64,000 nt of DNA. It comes from Phycisphaerae bacterium (GTDB lineage Bacteria; Planctomycetota; Phycisphaerae; Phycisphaerales; UBA1924). The translations under genes were made by a program, and so were the position numbers. The stretch's first letter is position 1; every line of letters starts with the position of its first letter. Below, piece by piece: positions 49,898-58,687 of the stretch. The stretch covers positions 62,001 through 126,000 of the forward strand of contig BQMO01000023.1 of assembly GCA_022180725.1 (NCBI GenBank). The letters run 5' to 3'. The notes beneath the pieces were generated by a model. That model did no database searches and had not been told where the DNA came from. It saw nothing but the letters and a program-made list of their open reading frames with translations.

Positions 49898-50639
49898 CCA
49901 GTCCCTCCGTTTCGATAGTCGTCGTCACGCGCCCGTCCTGGAGCACGAAGATGCGGCGGCAGTGCACCGCCGCCGCCGGCTCGTGGGTCACCATCAGCAC
50001 GAGCATGTTCCGTTCGCGAGCGATCTCCGCGAGGAGCGTCCACAGACGCTCGCTGCTGGCGGCATCGAGATTGCCCGTGGGTTCGTCGGCGAGGAGAATG
50101 GGCGGCGCGAAAAGGAGGGCCCGGGCGATGGCCACACGCTGCTGCTCGCCGCCCGAGAGCGAATCCGGGCGGTGATCCCCGCGGTCCTTCAGGCCGAGCC
50201 GCTCGAGCAGTTCCTCGCTCCGGGCGCGCAGAACGCGGGGGGATTCGCCCGCGAGCGCGCCGGGAAGTTCGACGTTCTCGCGGGCCGAGAGCGTGGGGAT
50301 GAGGTTGAACTGCTGGAAGACCACGCCCAGTTCACGCCGGCGGAGCAGCGTGGCTTCCTTCTCGGAGAGCGCATGCAGCCCGCGGCTGCCGAGCCAGATT
50401 TCACCCGCGTCGGGCGTGTCGAGGGCCGCGAGCAGGTGCAGCAGCGTGGACTTGCCGCTCCCGGACTGCCCCATGATCGCGTAATACCCGGGCTCCTCGA
50501 TCGCGAGCGAGGCGCCGCGCAACGCCGGCACCACGCGGTCACCGAGGCGGTACGCCTTGTGCACATTGTGGCACAGCAGCAGCGGCGGCGCCGCCGTGGG
50601 CGACGCAGTCGGTGACACGGGTTGTGCGATCGTCGCCAT
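49845..50639 (-). CDS. lolD: ABC transporter ATP-binding protein, LolD/MacB type
   Basis: 264 residues from ATG 50639. Walker A GQSGSGKST is at about 57-65, with the Q-loop in VVFQQFNLIPTLSARENVELP, signature LSGGEQQRVAIARALL, Walker B PILLADEPTGNLD and H-loop VMVTHEP. The family couples ATP hydrolysis to FtsX-type permeases and the permease gene overlaps its 3' end. The symbol is a family name, since LolD and MacB cannot be separated here. The reading frame continues upstream of 50639 but without conserved sequence. Confidence 0.9.
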   Translation of the reverse strand: MATIAQPVSPTASPTAAPPLLLCHNVHKAYRLGDRVVPALRGASLAIEEPGYYAIMGQSGSGKSTLLHLLAALDTPDAGEIWLGSRGLHALSEKEATLLRRRELGVVFQQFNLIPTLSARENVELPGALAGESPRVLRARSEELLERLGLKDRGDHRPDSLSGGEQQRVAIARALLFAPPILLADEPTGNLDAASSERLWTLLAEIARERNMLVLMVTHEPAAAVHCRRIFVLQDGRVTTTIETEGLDAPGVAARYQFAVHPAQ

Positions 50640-50727
50640 GAGTCTGTCATCTACGAACCGGCGACAGGGTCGGTGCGGACCTCCAACACCGAACACGACG
50701 TTTTCATGCGCGCCGGGCGCCCGCGCG

Positions 50728-51105
50728 TTACGGATGCTGCTGGTCGTACGCTTTCGCGTCGATGCACTTTTCAAGCCCGGCCTTGTCGGTGATCTTCGCC
50801 TTGATCAGCCACCCCGCGCCGTACGGGTCGGAGTTCAACAGGCCGGGGTTGTCGCCCAGCGCCGCGTTCACGGCCGTCACTTCGCCGGTTGCGAAGCAGT
50901 AGATGTCGCTGGTCGTCTTGACCGACTCCACCTCGCCGACGATGTCGCCGCTCTTGAACTTGAAGCCGGGCTTCTTCATCTCGACGTACGTGACGTCGGT
51001 GAGTTGGTCGACCGCGAACCGCGTCAAGCCCAGGGTGAGGGTGTCCCCCTCGACTTTGTGCCACTCGTGCGATGGTGAATACACGCGATCTGTTGGGCTG
51101 CTCAT
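50728..51105 (-). CDS. gcvH: Glycine cleavage system H protein
   Basis: 125 residues, standard length. The lipoyl domain has DRVYSPSHEWHKVEGDTLTLGLTRFAVDQLTDVTYVEM and the lipoylation site VESVKTTSDIYCFATGEV with Lys63. C-terminal NPGLLNSDPYGAGWLIKAKI completes the fold. It shuttles the aminomethyl group between P, T and L proteins. No gcvT or gcvP is adjacent in this window. Confidence 0.95.
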   Translation of the reverse strand: MSSPTDRVYSPSHEWHKVEGDTLTLGLTRFAVDQLTDVTYVEMKKPGFKFKSGDIVGEVESVKTTSDIYCFATGEVTAVNAALGDNPGLLNSDPYGAGWLIKAKITDKAGLEKCIDAKAYDQQHP

Positions 51106-51229
51106 GGCGCGTTCAGTTCCTGATGTTCGAGTCCACGTGTCGGAATGCGTTCTCCACTGTAGCCGGATGATGCCCCCGTATGGATACGGGAAATCGCAAC
51201 TGCCCGGGACTTGTAAGGGTCAATCAACA

Positions 51230-51258
51230 TTGACTAGAACTTCCCGAAGCGGTATTCT
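51230..51258 (+). promoter_or_regulatory. Sigma-70-like promoter
   Basis: TTGACT (51230-51235), 17-nt spacer, TATTCT (51253-51258): the best sigma-70 match noticed in the window. The predicted start is near 51265, either 6 nt before an in-frame ATG at 51271 or about 123 nt before the preferred ATG at 51388. Confidence 0.65.
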
Positions 51259-51286
51259 GGACAGATAACGATGTTTCTCCCCTCCG

Positions 51287-51329
51287 GACGGTCGGTGCCC
51301 TCACGGGCCCGGCCGTCTTGTTTTTGTTC
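51287..51329 (+). terminator. Terminator-like hairpin between promoter and isomerase-like gene
   Basis: GACGGTCGG-(T)-GCCC (51287-51300), loop TCAC, GGGCCCGGCCGTC (51305-51317): 13 pairs including one G-U and one bulged T, followed by TTGTTTTTGTTC. It reads as an intrinsic terminator only on the plus strand. It lies just downstream of the promoter and upstream of the gene, so it may be an attenuator, or it may end a small RNA of about 60 nt. Confidence 0.6.
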
Positions 51330-51387
51330 TGAGAACAGCCTGGATGTGTTTGCGTTTCGGATGGGAGGGTCGGTAGAGTGTGGGGGA

Positions 51388-52245
51388 ATGCTTTTGACGT
51401 TGACGGCCAGTTGCGTGCGGGGGTTGCTCGGCTCGGGGGGCAAAGGGAAGAAGGGCACGGCGCGGCTCGACCTCGCCGATCTTCCGCGCTTTGTGCGGGA
51501 GGAAATGCTGCTGTCCGGGCTGAATCTGACCACGGACCTTCTGGCCGGGGCGGATCGATCACGGCTGGAGGGGATTCGCGAGCGAGCGGATCGGGTGTCG
51601 TGTGCGTGCCTGTTGCTGATCGAGCCTGAGCCGCAGGACCTGGTCAGCGAAGTCGGGACGGGGGTGCAGCGGCTGGTGCGCGTGGTCGAGGCGGGTCACA
51701 TTCTGGGGTGCACGGCGGTGGCGGTGCGGCTGCAGGCCAAGGACCAGGACGAGGTAATGGCGCTGGTCGCGACGCGATTGCGCCCGGTCATGGAGCGGGC
51801 GGAAAAGTTGGACATGAATCTGTTGATTGCGCCGCACACGGGGCTGACGGAGCGTGCGGAGCGCGTGACGGAACTGCTGAAGAAGGTGGGCGGGTTCCGC
51901 GTGGGGACGTTCCCGGACTTTGAGGCGGCGAGCAAGGCGAAGGACCCCGGGGCCTACCTTCACCGGCTGACCCCGTACGCGACCGTCGTGTCCGCGTCGA
52001 CGATCGAGTTCGCGGCGACGGGGAAGAAGGCGGCGGAGCCGTCGATCGAGGCGTTCGAGAAGGGCGCCTGGGTGCACAAGCCGTACGACCTGAAGTCGTA
52101 CGTGACGGCGATCCGCGCGGTGGGGTACGACGGCCCGCTGGGGATTGACTACCGCGGGACCGGGGACGTTACAATGGGCGTACGGCGAAGCCGGGAAGCC
52201 TTGCTGGCGGCGCTGGGCGGATTGTCGGCGGTCGAAGGCCTGTAA
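51388..52245 (+). CDS. Sugar phosphate isomerase/epimerase-like TIM-barrel protein
   Basis: 285 residues from ATG 51388; a start at 51271 would add 39 poorly conserved residues across the terminator-like hairpin. The sequence suggests an AP-endonuclease-2/xylose-isomerase-like TIM barrel: SGLNLTTDLLAG, VSCACLLLIEP, LGCTAVAVRL, LVATRLRPVMERAEKLDMNLLIAPHTGLTERAERVTELLKKVGGFRVGTFPDFEAA, and a C-terminal GYDGPLGIDYRGTGD. The usual metal ligands (Glu, Asp, His) are hard to assign; the PHTG and GTFPDF segments are candidates. The substrate is unknown. It ends 28 bp before cmk on the same strand. Confidence 0.72.
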   Translation: MLLTLTASCVRGLLGSGGKGKKGTARLDLADLPRFVREEMLLSGLNLTTDLLAGADRSRLEGIRERADRVSCACLLLIEPEPQDLVSEVGTGVQRLVRVVEAGHILGCTAVAVRLQAKDQDEVMALVATRLRPVMERAEKLDMNLLIAPHTGLTERAERVTELLKKVGGFRVGTFPDFEAASKAKDPGAYLHRLTPYATVVSASTIEFAATGKKAAEPSIEAFEKGAWVHKPYDLKSYVTAIRAVGYDGPLGIDYRGTGDVTMGVRRSREALLAALGGLSAVEGL

Positions 52246-52273
52246 GGTCGCGGTGGTGTGAAGGGGGTGGACG

Positions 52274-53050
52274 ATGAACGTCGAGACGCGCGCGGGGCCG
52301 TCCGTGTCCATCATCCCCGGCGTGCGGGCGCTGCGGCCCGTCGTGGTGCATGCGGGCGTGTTTCGACTCGATCAACCCATCATCATCACGATCGACGGCC
52401 CGGCCGGGACGGGGAAGTCGTCGGTCGCGCGGGCGCTCGCCGCGCGGTTGGGGCTGGATTTTCTGGATACCGGGGCGATGTACCGGGCGGCGGCGCTGGT
52501 GGCGCTGCGCCGGGGCATCACGCCGGACGACCCGGCGCGTCTTGTCGGGGCGGCGATCGAGGCGGACATCCGGTTCGACTGGTCGCTGGACCCACCCGCG
52601 GTGCTCGCCGAGGGCGAGGTCCTGGACGATGAACTGCGCACGGCGCGGGTGACGGGGATCGTGTCGCGCGTGGCGGGGATCCCGGCGTTGCGTCGGCACA
52701 TGGTGGAGCGGCAGCGCGAGATCGCGAAGAAGCACCCGCGGCTGGTGACGGAAGGACGCGACCAGGGGTCGGTGGTCTTTCCGGACGCCCCGGTGAAGTT
52801 CTACCTGGACGCGTCGGCCAAGGTGCGGGCGTCGAGGCGGGCCGCGCAGTTGGCGGCGATGGGCCAGCATGCCGACGTGGCGAAACTGCTCGCGGAGATC
52901 GAAGCGCGGGACGCGAGCGACATGAGCCGTCGCGACGGCCCCCTCGTCAGGCCCGATGGGGCGATCGTCGTGGACACCTCGAACCTGGAGTTCGACGGCG
53001 TGGTCACGGAACTGGAGCGGATTGTCCGTCGGAAGGCCGAAGAGCCGTAA
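52274..53050 (+). CDS. cmk: Cytidylate kinase
   Basis: 258 residues. The P-loop is in IITIDGPAGTGKSSVARALAARLGLDFLDTGAMYRAAAL. The rest is Cmk-like: LVTEGRDQGSVVFPDAPVKFYLDASAKVRASRRAAQL, DMSRRDGPLVRPDGAIVVDTSNLEFDGVV. It phosphorylates CMP/dCMP. There is an N-terminal extension of about 35 residues before the P-loop; an alternative start is possible, but no better ribosome site is seen. It is convergent with the VWA gene (15-bp gap). Confidence 0.95.
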   Translation: MNVETRAGPSVSIIPGVRALRPVVVHAGVFRLDQPIIITIDGPAGTGKSSVARALAARLGLDFLDTGAMYRAAALVALRRGITPDDPARLVGAAIEADIRFDWSLDPPAVLAEGEVLDDELRTARVTGIVSRVAGIPALRRHMVERQREIAKKHPRLVTEGRDQGSVVFPDAPVKFYLDASAKVRASRRAAQLAAMGQHADVAKLLAEIEARDASDMSRRDGPLVRPDGAIVVDTSNLEFDGVVTELERIVRRKAEEP

Positions 53051-53065
53051 CGCGGACGGACGTGC

Positions 53066-56000
53066 TCAGCCGTGGGATTCCGGGTCGTCCTCGAAACGCT
53101 CCAGGGCGCGTTTCTTGGCGGCGTGGAGGCCCTGAGGGCGCGGTTCGGGGTCGGCGCTCGGCTCGCGCCGGACGATGATCGGAACGTTGGCGTCGGTGCG
53201 GAGGTGGGCGAGTCGCTCGGCGGCGCGGCGGTCGCGCGCGGCCTGGGCCAGCGATTGCGCCTCGCGTTCGCCCAGCGCGATCGCGGGGATCTCCGCGGCG
53301 TCGGTCGAACGCCCCGCGCGGAGTTCGCCCGTGGTTCGCGCGGCAGCCGCGGCGCGGGTACGCGCATCGTCGGGATCGGTCCCGGGCTGAAAGCGGCGGC
53401 TGAACCAGCGGTCCCAGGCGATTCGGCGAGTCGCCAGATCGAGCACGAGCAGCACGAGCGACGCGAGGATCAGTTGATGCCCGAAGGTCGTGACCGCACG
53501 GCGCGGGGGCAGCCCTTGCCGACTCCAGAGGTCCGCGGTGCGTGGCGATTCGATATTCAGCACGCGTCCCCCGGTGCTCGCCGACAGCCGTGCGAGCCGA
53601 TCGCCATCGGACGTGCGGGCACGGTACTCGATCCCCTCGGGGATGCTGGTCCCGGCGATGACGGCGGGCATGGCGCGCCCCGCGAGTCGTGGCTTGATGA
53701 CCGCGACGACACTGCCCGTTTCGCTGTTCGGCGCCAATCCCTCGTAGACACCCGGCCCGGTCTGCGCCAGGATGATCGAGGTGGAAGTCCCGGAGGGGGC
53801 GTAGATCGAGGCGTCGACGGCCAGGCCGTCGAGCGGGCGCGCGTCGGCGTCGGTCGCCGCGAGCCTGACGGCGAGCGCCCCGTCACGCGGTTCGACCTGC
53901 GCGACGAAGCCGACAGGATCGGGGGCGCGGCTGATTGCGCGGAGGATCTGCGTCCAGAGGCGGCGGTACTCGGGGGCGTCGATCCATTCGCGGGCCCAGA
54001 TTTCATCGTCGCTGGTCCATGCGGCGGCCTGCCCAAGCCCCACGGGCCATGCGGCGAGGATCGGCTCGCCCGTGGGCGCGGCGATGGCCAGCGTCACGGT
54101 CGGCTCCGTCCGGGGGCGGGTGAGGACCATGCCGTGGAGCGTGGGCGGGGTCACGATCCCCGCCGTCAGCGGCGAGCCGGTCGCGAGGACCACCGGGGTA
54201 ATCGGCTCCTCCCGGAGGTAGGGCGTGCGGACGACGCGCACGGCCTTGAGGAGGAGGCGCGGGAGTTGGGTGGCGTTGGCGGCGTGGAAGTAGCCACCCC
54301 CGCCAATCTCGGCCAGGGCACGCAGGGCGTGATGATCCGCGCCGTCGCCGACCGCGACGGTGGACACCTTGACGCCGTCGGCGGCCAGTTGGCGGACGAG
54401 GTCGGGGAGTTGGTCCTTGCGGCGGGAGATGCCGTCGGTGAGCACGATGACGTGTTTCACCTTGGCGTCGGTCGCGGCGCGGGCGAGTTCCCGGCGGGCG
54501 AGTTCGAGGCCCGGGAGGAGGTTGGTGCCGCCGCCCGAGGAGATACCGCGGACTTTGGCGATGGTGTCGGGCGCCTCGCGGTTCTGCGCCAGGGGCACGA
54601 CGATCTCGGCGCGGGAGTTGAAGGTAATGACGCCGATGAGGTCGGACGGGTCCAGCGCCCGGATGGCGAGAATGGCGGCCTCGTTGGCGATCTCCTGCTG
54701 CGAGGCGTCGCTCCCCAGGACCGGCCACGACATGGAGCCTGAGTTGTCGAGGACGAACACGGTGGCGGCCTGGGCGGTGACGAGGAGATCGGGGACTTCG
54801 AGAAGGACCGGGAGGATGGGTTCGAGCGGGGTCTCGCGCCAACCGCCCGGGGCGAAGGACTCGGGTCCGCCGAGCATGACAAGGCCTCCGCCGAGGTCGG
54901 CGACGTACGAGGCCAGGGCCTTGTGCGCACGCGTCTCACCGGAGGCGGGGACATTGTCGAGGAGCACAAGATCAAAGGCCTGGAGCGCGAGCAGGTCGGT
55001 GGGGAGCGCTTCGGGCTGGATGATCTCGACTTCGGCGCCGGCGTCGCGGAGCACGGCGGCGAGCGTGCTGTCGGCGGTATCGCGGCGGTACCCATCGACG
55101 AGCAGCACCCGCCCGGACCCCGGGGTCACGGTGAAGGCGCTGGCGGTGTTGTTCTCGGCGATGGCGTCCCCCTGGGGGCGGGGTTGGCCGTCCGGCCCGG
55201 CGATGATGTCCGGCTCGTACACCGCGTGGAAGCGGTGAACCCGTCCCGGGGGCAACGGCACGTCGAGTCGGATCACATTCAGGCCCGGGAGCAGGTCGAC
55301 GATGCGGGCGGTCTGCGGTGAGGAAGGGTTGAGGTCGATCGGCTCGCCCTCGCGGAGCAGACGGAGCGTTCCGCGGGACGGCACGGTGGCGGAGAGGACG
55401 GCGCGCAGCGTGATCGTGGCGCCGGCGGGCGCGGTGGACGGGCCGTCGAGCCGTTCGAAGACCGTTTCCTCGGGATGGTCGTAGGCGAGATGGACCGTGT
55501 CGATGGGCCAGGGGCCGTGCGTAGCCGCGGCGGGGCCGAGGGGATTGCCGGCGGTGGAGACCCCGTCGCTCAGAAGCACGATGCGTGCGAGTGCCTCCGG
55601 CGGGACGATCGTACGAGCCAGTTCGAGGGCCTTGGCGATGTTCGTGCCGGGAGCGACGGGACTCTCGAAGTCGATTCGCGGGAGCGTCCCCCGTCGTGGG
55701 CGGGCGAGCGTCACGGCCTTGCCGTCGAAGGTAATGACGCCGAGCAGATCGTCGGGACCTCGATTCTCCGAGACGGTGTCGAGAAAGTCGCGGACGAGTT
55801 CGAGGCCCGGTCGGCCGTCGGGGGCGCGGTAGTACCGCCGCACACTCCCGGAGGTGTCGATAACCGCGACGACCGCGAGGGTGTTGAGGGTGCGCGAGGT
55901 GCTCAGGCCCGCGAGCGAAGCCACGAGCACGGTCAGCAGCACCACGCGGGTCGCTACGGCGACCCACCGGCGGAAGGGGCTCATCGACCGCAGCAGACGG

Positions 56001-56134
56001 GACCCGACGAGCGTCACCCCGATGCCCGCGAGCAGGAGCCACCCCCAGACCGGATCATCAAGACGGAAGTCCACGCCGGAGGGTACGGGCATCGGCGCCG
56101 GGGGGATCGCGCGCGGGCGGTACATTCGGCGCAT
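53066..56134 (-). CDS. Large membrane protein with two VWA domains and a glutamine-amidotransferase-like domain
   Basis: 1022 residues from ATG 56134; starts at 56125 or 56092 (MPVPSG) are possible as no ribosome site is obvious. Two N-terminal TM segments (WGWLLLAGIGVTLVGS; VAVATRVVLLTVLVASLAG) precede VWA-1 with a MIDAS (VVAVIDTSGSVRRYY). A GATase1-like Rossmann region follows (VLLDNVPASGETRAHKALASYVADLGGGLVMLGGPESFAPGGW). VWA-2 has a full MIDAS DNSGSMS and later TDG. A C-terminal TM (LILASLVLLVLDLAT) precedes a basic tail. Such chloride-channel/VWA-type proteins are common in Planctomycetes next to MoxR ATPases, none of which is in this window. It probably works in a surface or envelope complex; the partner is unknown. 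Confidence 0.85.
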   Translation of the reverse strand: MRRMYRPRAIPPAPMPVPSGVDFRLDDPVWGWLLLAGIGVTLVGSRLLRSMSPFRRWVAVATRVVLLTVLVASLAGLSTSRTLNTLAVVAVIDTSGSVRRYYRAPDGRPGLELVRDFLDTVSENRGPDDLLGVITFDGKAVTLARPRRGTLPRIDFESPVAPGTNIAKALELARTIVPPEALARIVLLSDGVSTAGNPLGPAAATHGPWPIDTVHLAYDHPEETVFERLDGPSTAPAGATITLRAVLSATVPSRGTLRLLREGEPIDLNPSSPQTARIVDLLPGLNVIRLDVPLPPGRVHRFHAVYEPDIIAGPDGQPRPQGDAIAENNTASAFTVTPGSGRVLLVDGYRRDTADSTLAAVLRDAGAEVEIIQPEALPTDLLALQAFDLVLLDNVPASGETRAHKALASYVADLGGGLVMLGGPESFAPGGWRETPLEPILPVLLEVPDLLVTAQAATVFVLDNSGSMSWPVLGSDASQQEIANEAAILAIRALDPSDLIGVITFNSRAEIVVPLAQNREAPDTIAKVRGISSGGGTNLLPGLELARRELARAATDAKVKHVIVLTDGISRRKDQLPDLVRQLAADGVKVSTVAVGDGADHHALRALAEIGGGGYFHAANATQLPRLLLKAVRVVRTPYLREEPITPVVLATGSPLTAGIVTPPTLHGMVLTRPRTEPTVTLAIAAPTGEPILAAWPVGLGQAAAWTSDDEIWAREWIDAPEYRRLWTQILRAISRAPDPVGFVAQVEPRDGALAVRLAATDADARPLDGLAVDASIYAPSGTSTSIILAQTGPGVYEGLAPNSETGSVVAVIKPRLAGRAMPAVIAGTSIPEGIEYRARTSDGDRLARLSASTGGRVLNIESPRTADLWSRQGLPPRRAVTTFGHQLILASLVLLVLDLATRRIAWDRWFSRRFQPGTDPDDARTRAAAAARTTGELRAGRSTDAAEIPAIALGEREAQSLAQAARDRRAAERLAHLRTDANVPIIVRREPSADPEPRPQGLHAAKKRALERFEDDPESHG

Positions 56135-56232
56135 TCATCATGGGTGGAACGTACGGCATGATGCGAGCGCCGTGGGCGGGGCGGTTCGCGGCCGGTGAAC
56201 ACCGCCACCCGGCGCGTCGATGAAGCAGTCCT

Positions 56233-57483
56233 ATGCGTGACACGACCAGGAACGTGGAGCGGCTGTTCGGACGTCACGAGCCTTGGCCGAAGTCGCCGCT
56301 CCGGCGGCTGAGCCTGACGACGTCGGCGGCGGCGGTGAAACTCGCGGCGGGGGTGGCCGACGCGATCGGGAGCGTGGCGGGACTCTTTGGGCTGCCGCAC
56401 GAGGCGGACCTCGACGCGTCCTGGTCGCGGTGGCACGATTGCCAGGCGTGGCCCGCGAGGCCCTTGCGGATCGGGCTGGTGACGCCCGGCCCCTTGGCGC
56501 ACGCGGTGAGCACGGCGCCGGGCTGCACGCCGGTGGAGTGGTTTCGCGTGCCTCGCGGGTTGTCTGCCATGGCGCCCGCGGCGGCGAATCTCGACCTGGT
56601 GATGGAGGCATCCCCCGACGCGATGGTGCGCGTGCGCACGCATGTTCACGAGGGGTGCGTCGTGGGGTGGAACGGCCTGGGCGAACGCGACGAGGCCGTG
56701 TACCCGAGCGTGTTTCCCTCGCGGATGGACGTGGCGGAACTCGTGCTGAACGAGGCCGATATGGGCGATGCACGCCTGATCCGCCTGTTGATGGAGGGCG
56801 TGGGGCTGCAGGCGCGGCACCCGGCGCGGCTGCGACTGGGGGATCGGCTTGCCGGGCGGAGGCCGACATGTGCGCCGAACGAGCCGGCACGCGGGATTGA
56901 GCCGTACGACCCGATCCCCGATCCGACCCTCCATGTGGTGAAGCGGCTGATCGATGAACTGCGATCGGTGCGTCCCGGCGCCCGGCCCACGTCGGCGGAG
57001 CGCGCCGCGGCGCGGTTCCTCGGCGCCTGGGCGGTCACGAGCGAGCACGCCGACCGGGACGCTCGACACGCCGCGGCGGAGATTGCCGCCCGGGTGGTGA
57101 GCGATGAAGCGGCGACACTCTATCGAGCGGCGGCGGTGAGCCTGGAGTCCTTGGACGACGAGGGCGGGCTGGCGTTGATCGAGCGGGCCGTGGCGATGAG
57201 CCGAACCGAGCACCCTGACGGAGACGGTCAGGCGTCGTTCCTGTTCGCGGAACTTGGGACCGGCACGCCGAGCGCGGCGACGACCGCGCGGATCGCCGTG
57301 GGCGTGGCGCTGGTCGCCTCGCGGCTCGACCCCGGGTCGTGGGCGTACTTCCGCGAAGACCTGGCGGACGACCTCGTGCACGCGACGGCGCTCGTGGGGC
57401 GCGATCAGGACCACCGATTGATCCTGGAAGTTCTGCGTCGGCTGGAGCGTCCGGAATCGTCGCTTATTCGCGAGGCGGCGTGA
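56233..57483 (+). CDS. Hypothetical protein, helical, no recognised family
   Basis: 416 residues. The composition is Ala/Arg/Asp/Leu-rich with long predicted helices and no signal peptide or TM. Visible segments include LRIGLVTPGPLAHAVSTAPGCTPVEWFRVPRGLSAMAPAAANLDLVMEA and a C-terminal half with alpha-alpha repeats (AARFLGAWAVTSEHADRDARHAAAEIAARVVSDEAATLYRAAAVSLESLDDEGGLALIERAVAMSR). The first half may be a Rossmann-like binding domain (GLVTPGP). Function is unknown. It is divergent from the VWA gene across 98 bp. Confidence 0.8.
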   Translation: MRDTTRNVERLFGRHEPWPKSPLRRLSLTTSAAAVKLAAGVADAIGSVAGLFGLPHEADLDASWSRWHDCQAWPARPLRIGLVTPGPLAHAVSTAPGCTPVEWFRVPRGLSAMAPAAANLDLVMEASPDAMVRVRTHVHEGCVVGWNGLGERDEAVYPSVFPSRMDVAELVLNEADMGDARLIRLLMEGVGLQARHPARLRLGDRLAGRRPTCAPNEPARGIEPYDPIPDPTLHVVKRLIDELRSVRPGARPTSAERAAARFLGAWAVTSEHADRDARHAAAEIAARVVSDEAATLYRAAAVSLESLDDEGGLALIERAVAMSRTEHPDGDGQASFLFAELGTGTPSAATTARIAVGVALVASRLDPGSWAYFREDLADDLVHATALVGRDQDHRLILEVLRRLERPESSLIREAA

Positions 57484-57486
57484 GTG

Positions 57487-57774
57487 TCAGCCGTTCAGGT
57501 CCAGGCGGGGCCTGGGCGGCGTGGCCGGCCCGGAGCGCGAATAGGTCGGCGATTGCTCGTGATCCTCGCGTGCGTCTTCTTGGTCGTTGCTGGTGAGCGG
57601 GCGGATCGCCTGGGACGAGTCAACGGACTCGGGGCTGGCGATGAGTTCGTCTTCGTCGGCGCGGCCTGAGACTTTGCGGGCGGCGTCCTTGCGCTGGGTC
57701 TCGCGGGCAGCGGCCCGCTGCGACGCGGCGACGCCGGCAACGGCCGAGACCGGGTTGGGGCCGATGATCGGCAT
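57487..57774 (-). CDS. Small hypothetical acidic protein
   Basis: 95 residues from ATG 57774; a GTG at 57792 would add six. The sequence MPIIGPNPVSAVAGVAASQRAAARETQRKDAARK is followed by VSGRADEDELIASPESVDSSQAIRPLTSNDQEDAREDHEQSP: an Ala-rich helix, then a charged, disordered stretch. I recall similar small proteins in other planctomycetes but cannot name a family. It lies 3 nt beyond the end of the convergent upstream gene and 71 bp downstream of fabI on the same strand. Confidence 0.6.
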   Translation of the reverse strand: MPIIGPNPVSAVAGVAASQRAAARETQRKDAARKVSGRADEDELIASPESVDSSQAIRPLTSNDQEDAREDHEQSPTYSRSGPATPPRPRLDLNG

Positions 57775-57845
57775 GGATACAGCATCGGCCACGTGCGGGC
57801 GAAGTCTTCACAACCGGCGCGGTGATCGGACCTTCGGGCCGCGAG

Positions 57846-58631
57846 TCAGGCTCCGAGAATATTGACCCCGCAGTCCACGAAGACGGTTTCGCCGGTCACG
57901 CCGGAAGAAAGGTCGCTGGCGAGGTAGACGGCGGTCTTGCCGACGTCGGCCCCTTCGACGTTGCGGCGGAGGGGCGCCTGCTGCTCGACGCGTTCGGAGA
58001 TGGAATCGGTGCCCGCGACGGCGGAGGCGGCCAGCGTGCGGAGGTAGCCCCCCGAGATGAGGTTGACGCGGATCTTGTCCGGCCCGAGTTCGCTGGCGAG
58101 GTAGCGCCCGGTGCATTCGAGCGCGGCCTTGGCGACGCCCATGACGTTGTACCCGGGCACCACCTTGTCGGCCCCGTAGTAGGACATGCCCATGATGGAG
58201 CCGCCCCCGGAACGGGCCATGATGGGGCGGGCGGCGCGGGCGAAGGCCAGCAGGGTGTACGCCGAGATGTCCACCGCGGAGGTGTATTGGGCGCGGGTGG
58301 TGTTGATGAACTTGCCGGGCGAGAGGATGTCGCGGTCGGCGAAGGCGATGGAGTGCACGAGGAAGTCCATGCGGGGGAAGGCGGCGGCGTACTTCTCGAA
58401 GGCCGTCGCGATGTCCTCGTCCTTGCCGGCGTCCATGGGGACGAGCCAGGGGTTGGTGACGCCGAGCGATTCGATGGCCCGGCGGGTGCGATGCTCGCTG
58501 CGTTCGCCGGGGAGGTGGGTGAAGGCGCAGGTGGCGCCGTGTTCGAGGAAGGCCTTGGCGATGTGCCAGGCGTAGGAGCGGTCGTTGGCGATGCCGATGA
58601 TGAGGCCTGACTTGCCGGCGAGAAGGGCCAT
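57846..58631 (-). CDS. fabI: Enoyl-[acyl-carrier-protein] reductase (NADH) FabI
   Basis: 261 residues, standard length. It has the FabI nucleotide-binding N-terminus GLIIGIANDRSYAWHIAKAFLEHGA, DFLVHSIAFAD, and catalytic Tyr/Lys in GMSYYGADKVVPGYNVMGVAKAALE (Y-x6-K). IRVNLISGGYLRTLAASAV and GETVFVDCGVNILG complete the SDR fold. It reduces trans-2-enoyl-ACP, the last step of fatty acid elongation, and is the triclosan target. Confidence 0.96.
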   Translation of the reverse strand: MALLAGKSGLIIGIANDRSYAWHIAKAFLEHGATCAFTHLPGERSEHRTRRAIESLGVTNPWLVPMDAGKDEDIATAFEKYAAAFPRMDFLVHSIAFADRDILSPGKFINTTRAQYTSAVDISAYTLLAFARAARPIMARSGGGSIMGMSYYGADKVVPGYNVMGVAKAALECTGRYLASELGPDKIRVNLISGGYLRTLAASAVAGTDSISERVEQQAPLRRNVEGADVGKTAVYLASDLSSGVTGETVFVDCGVNILGA

Positions 58632-58687
58632 GGTGTGTCTCCGGGTGGTGAGGGGGAGTTTAGGAGGGCGGACGGCTAGGATCGCGC

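Larger units (their letters stand above)
51106..51387. other. Divergent region gcvH / isomerase-like gene
   Basis: 282 bp. It contains the sigma-70-like promoter and terminator-like hairpin described separately, plus a 13-bp palindrome TGTTCT-G-AGAACA at 51325-51337 that could be a protein-binding operator. The frame from ATG 51271 is open into the isomerase gene but reads as low-complexity, non-conserved sequence. No gcvH promoter could be placed with confidence. Confidence 0.55.
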
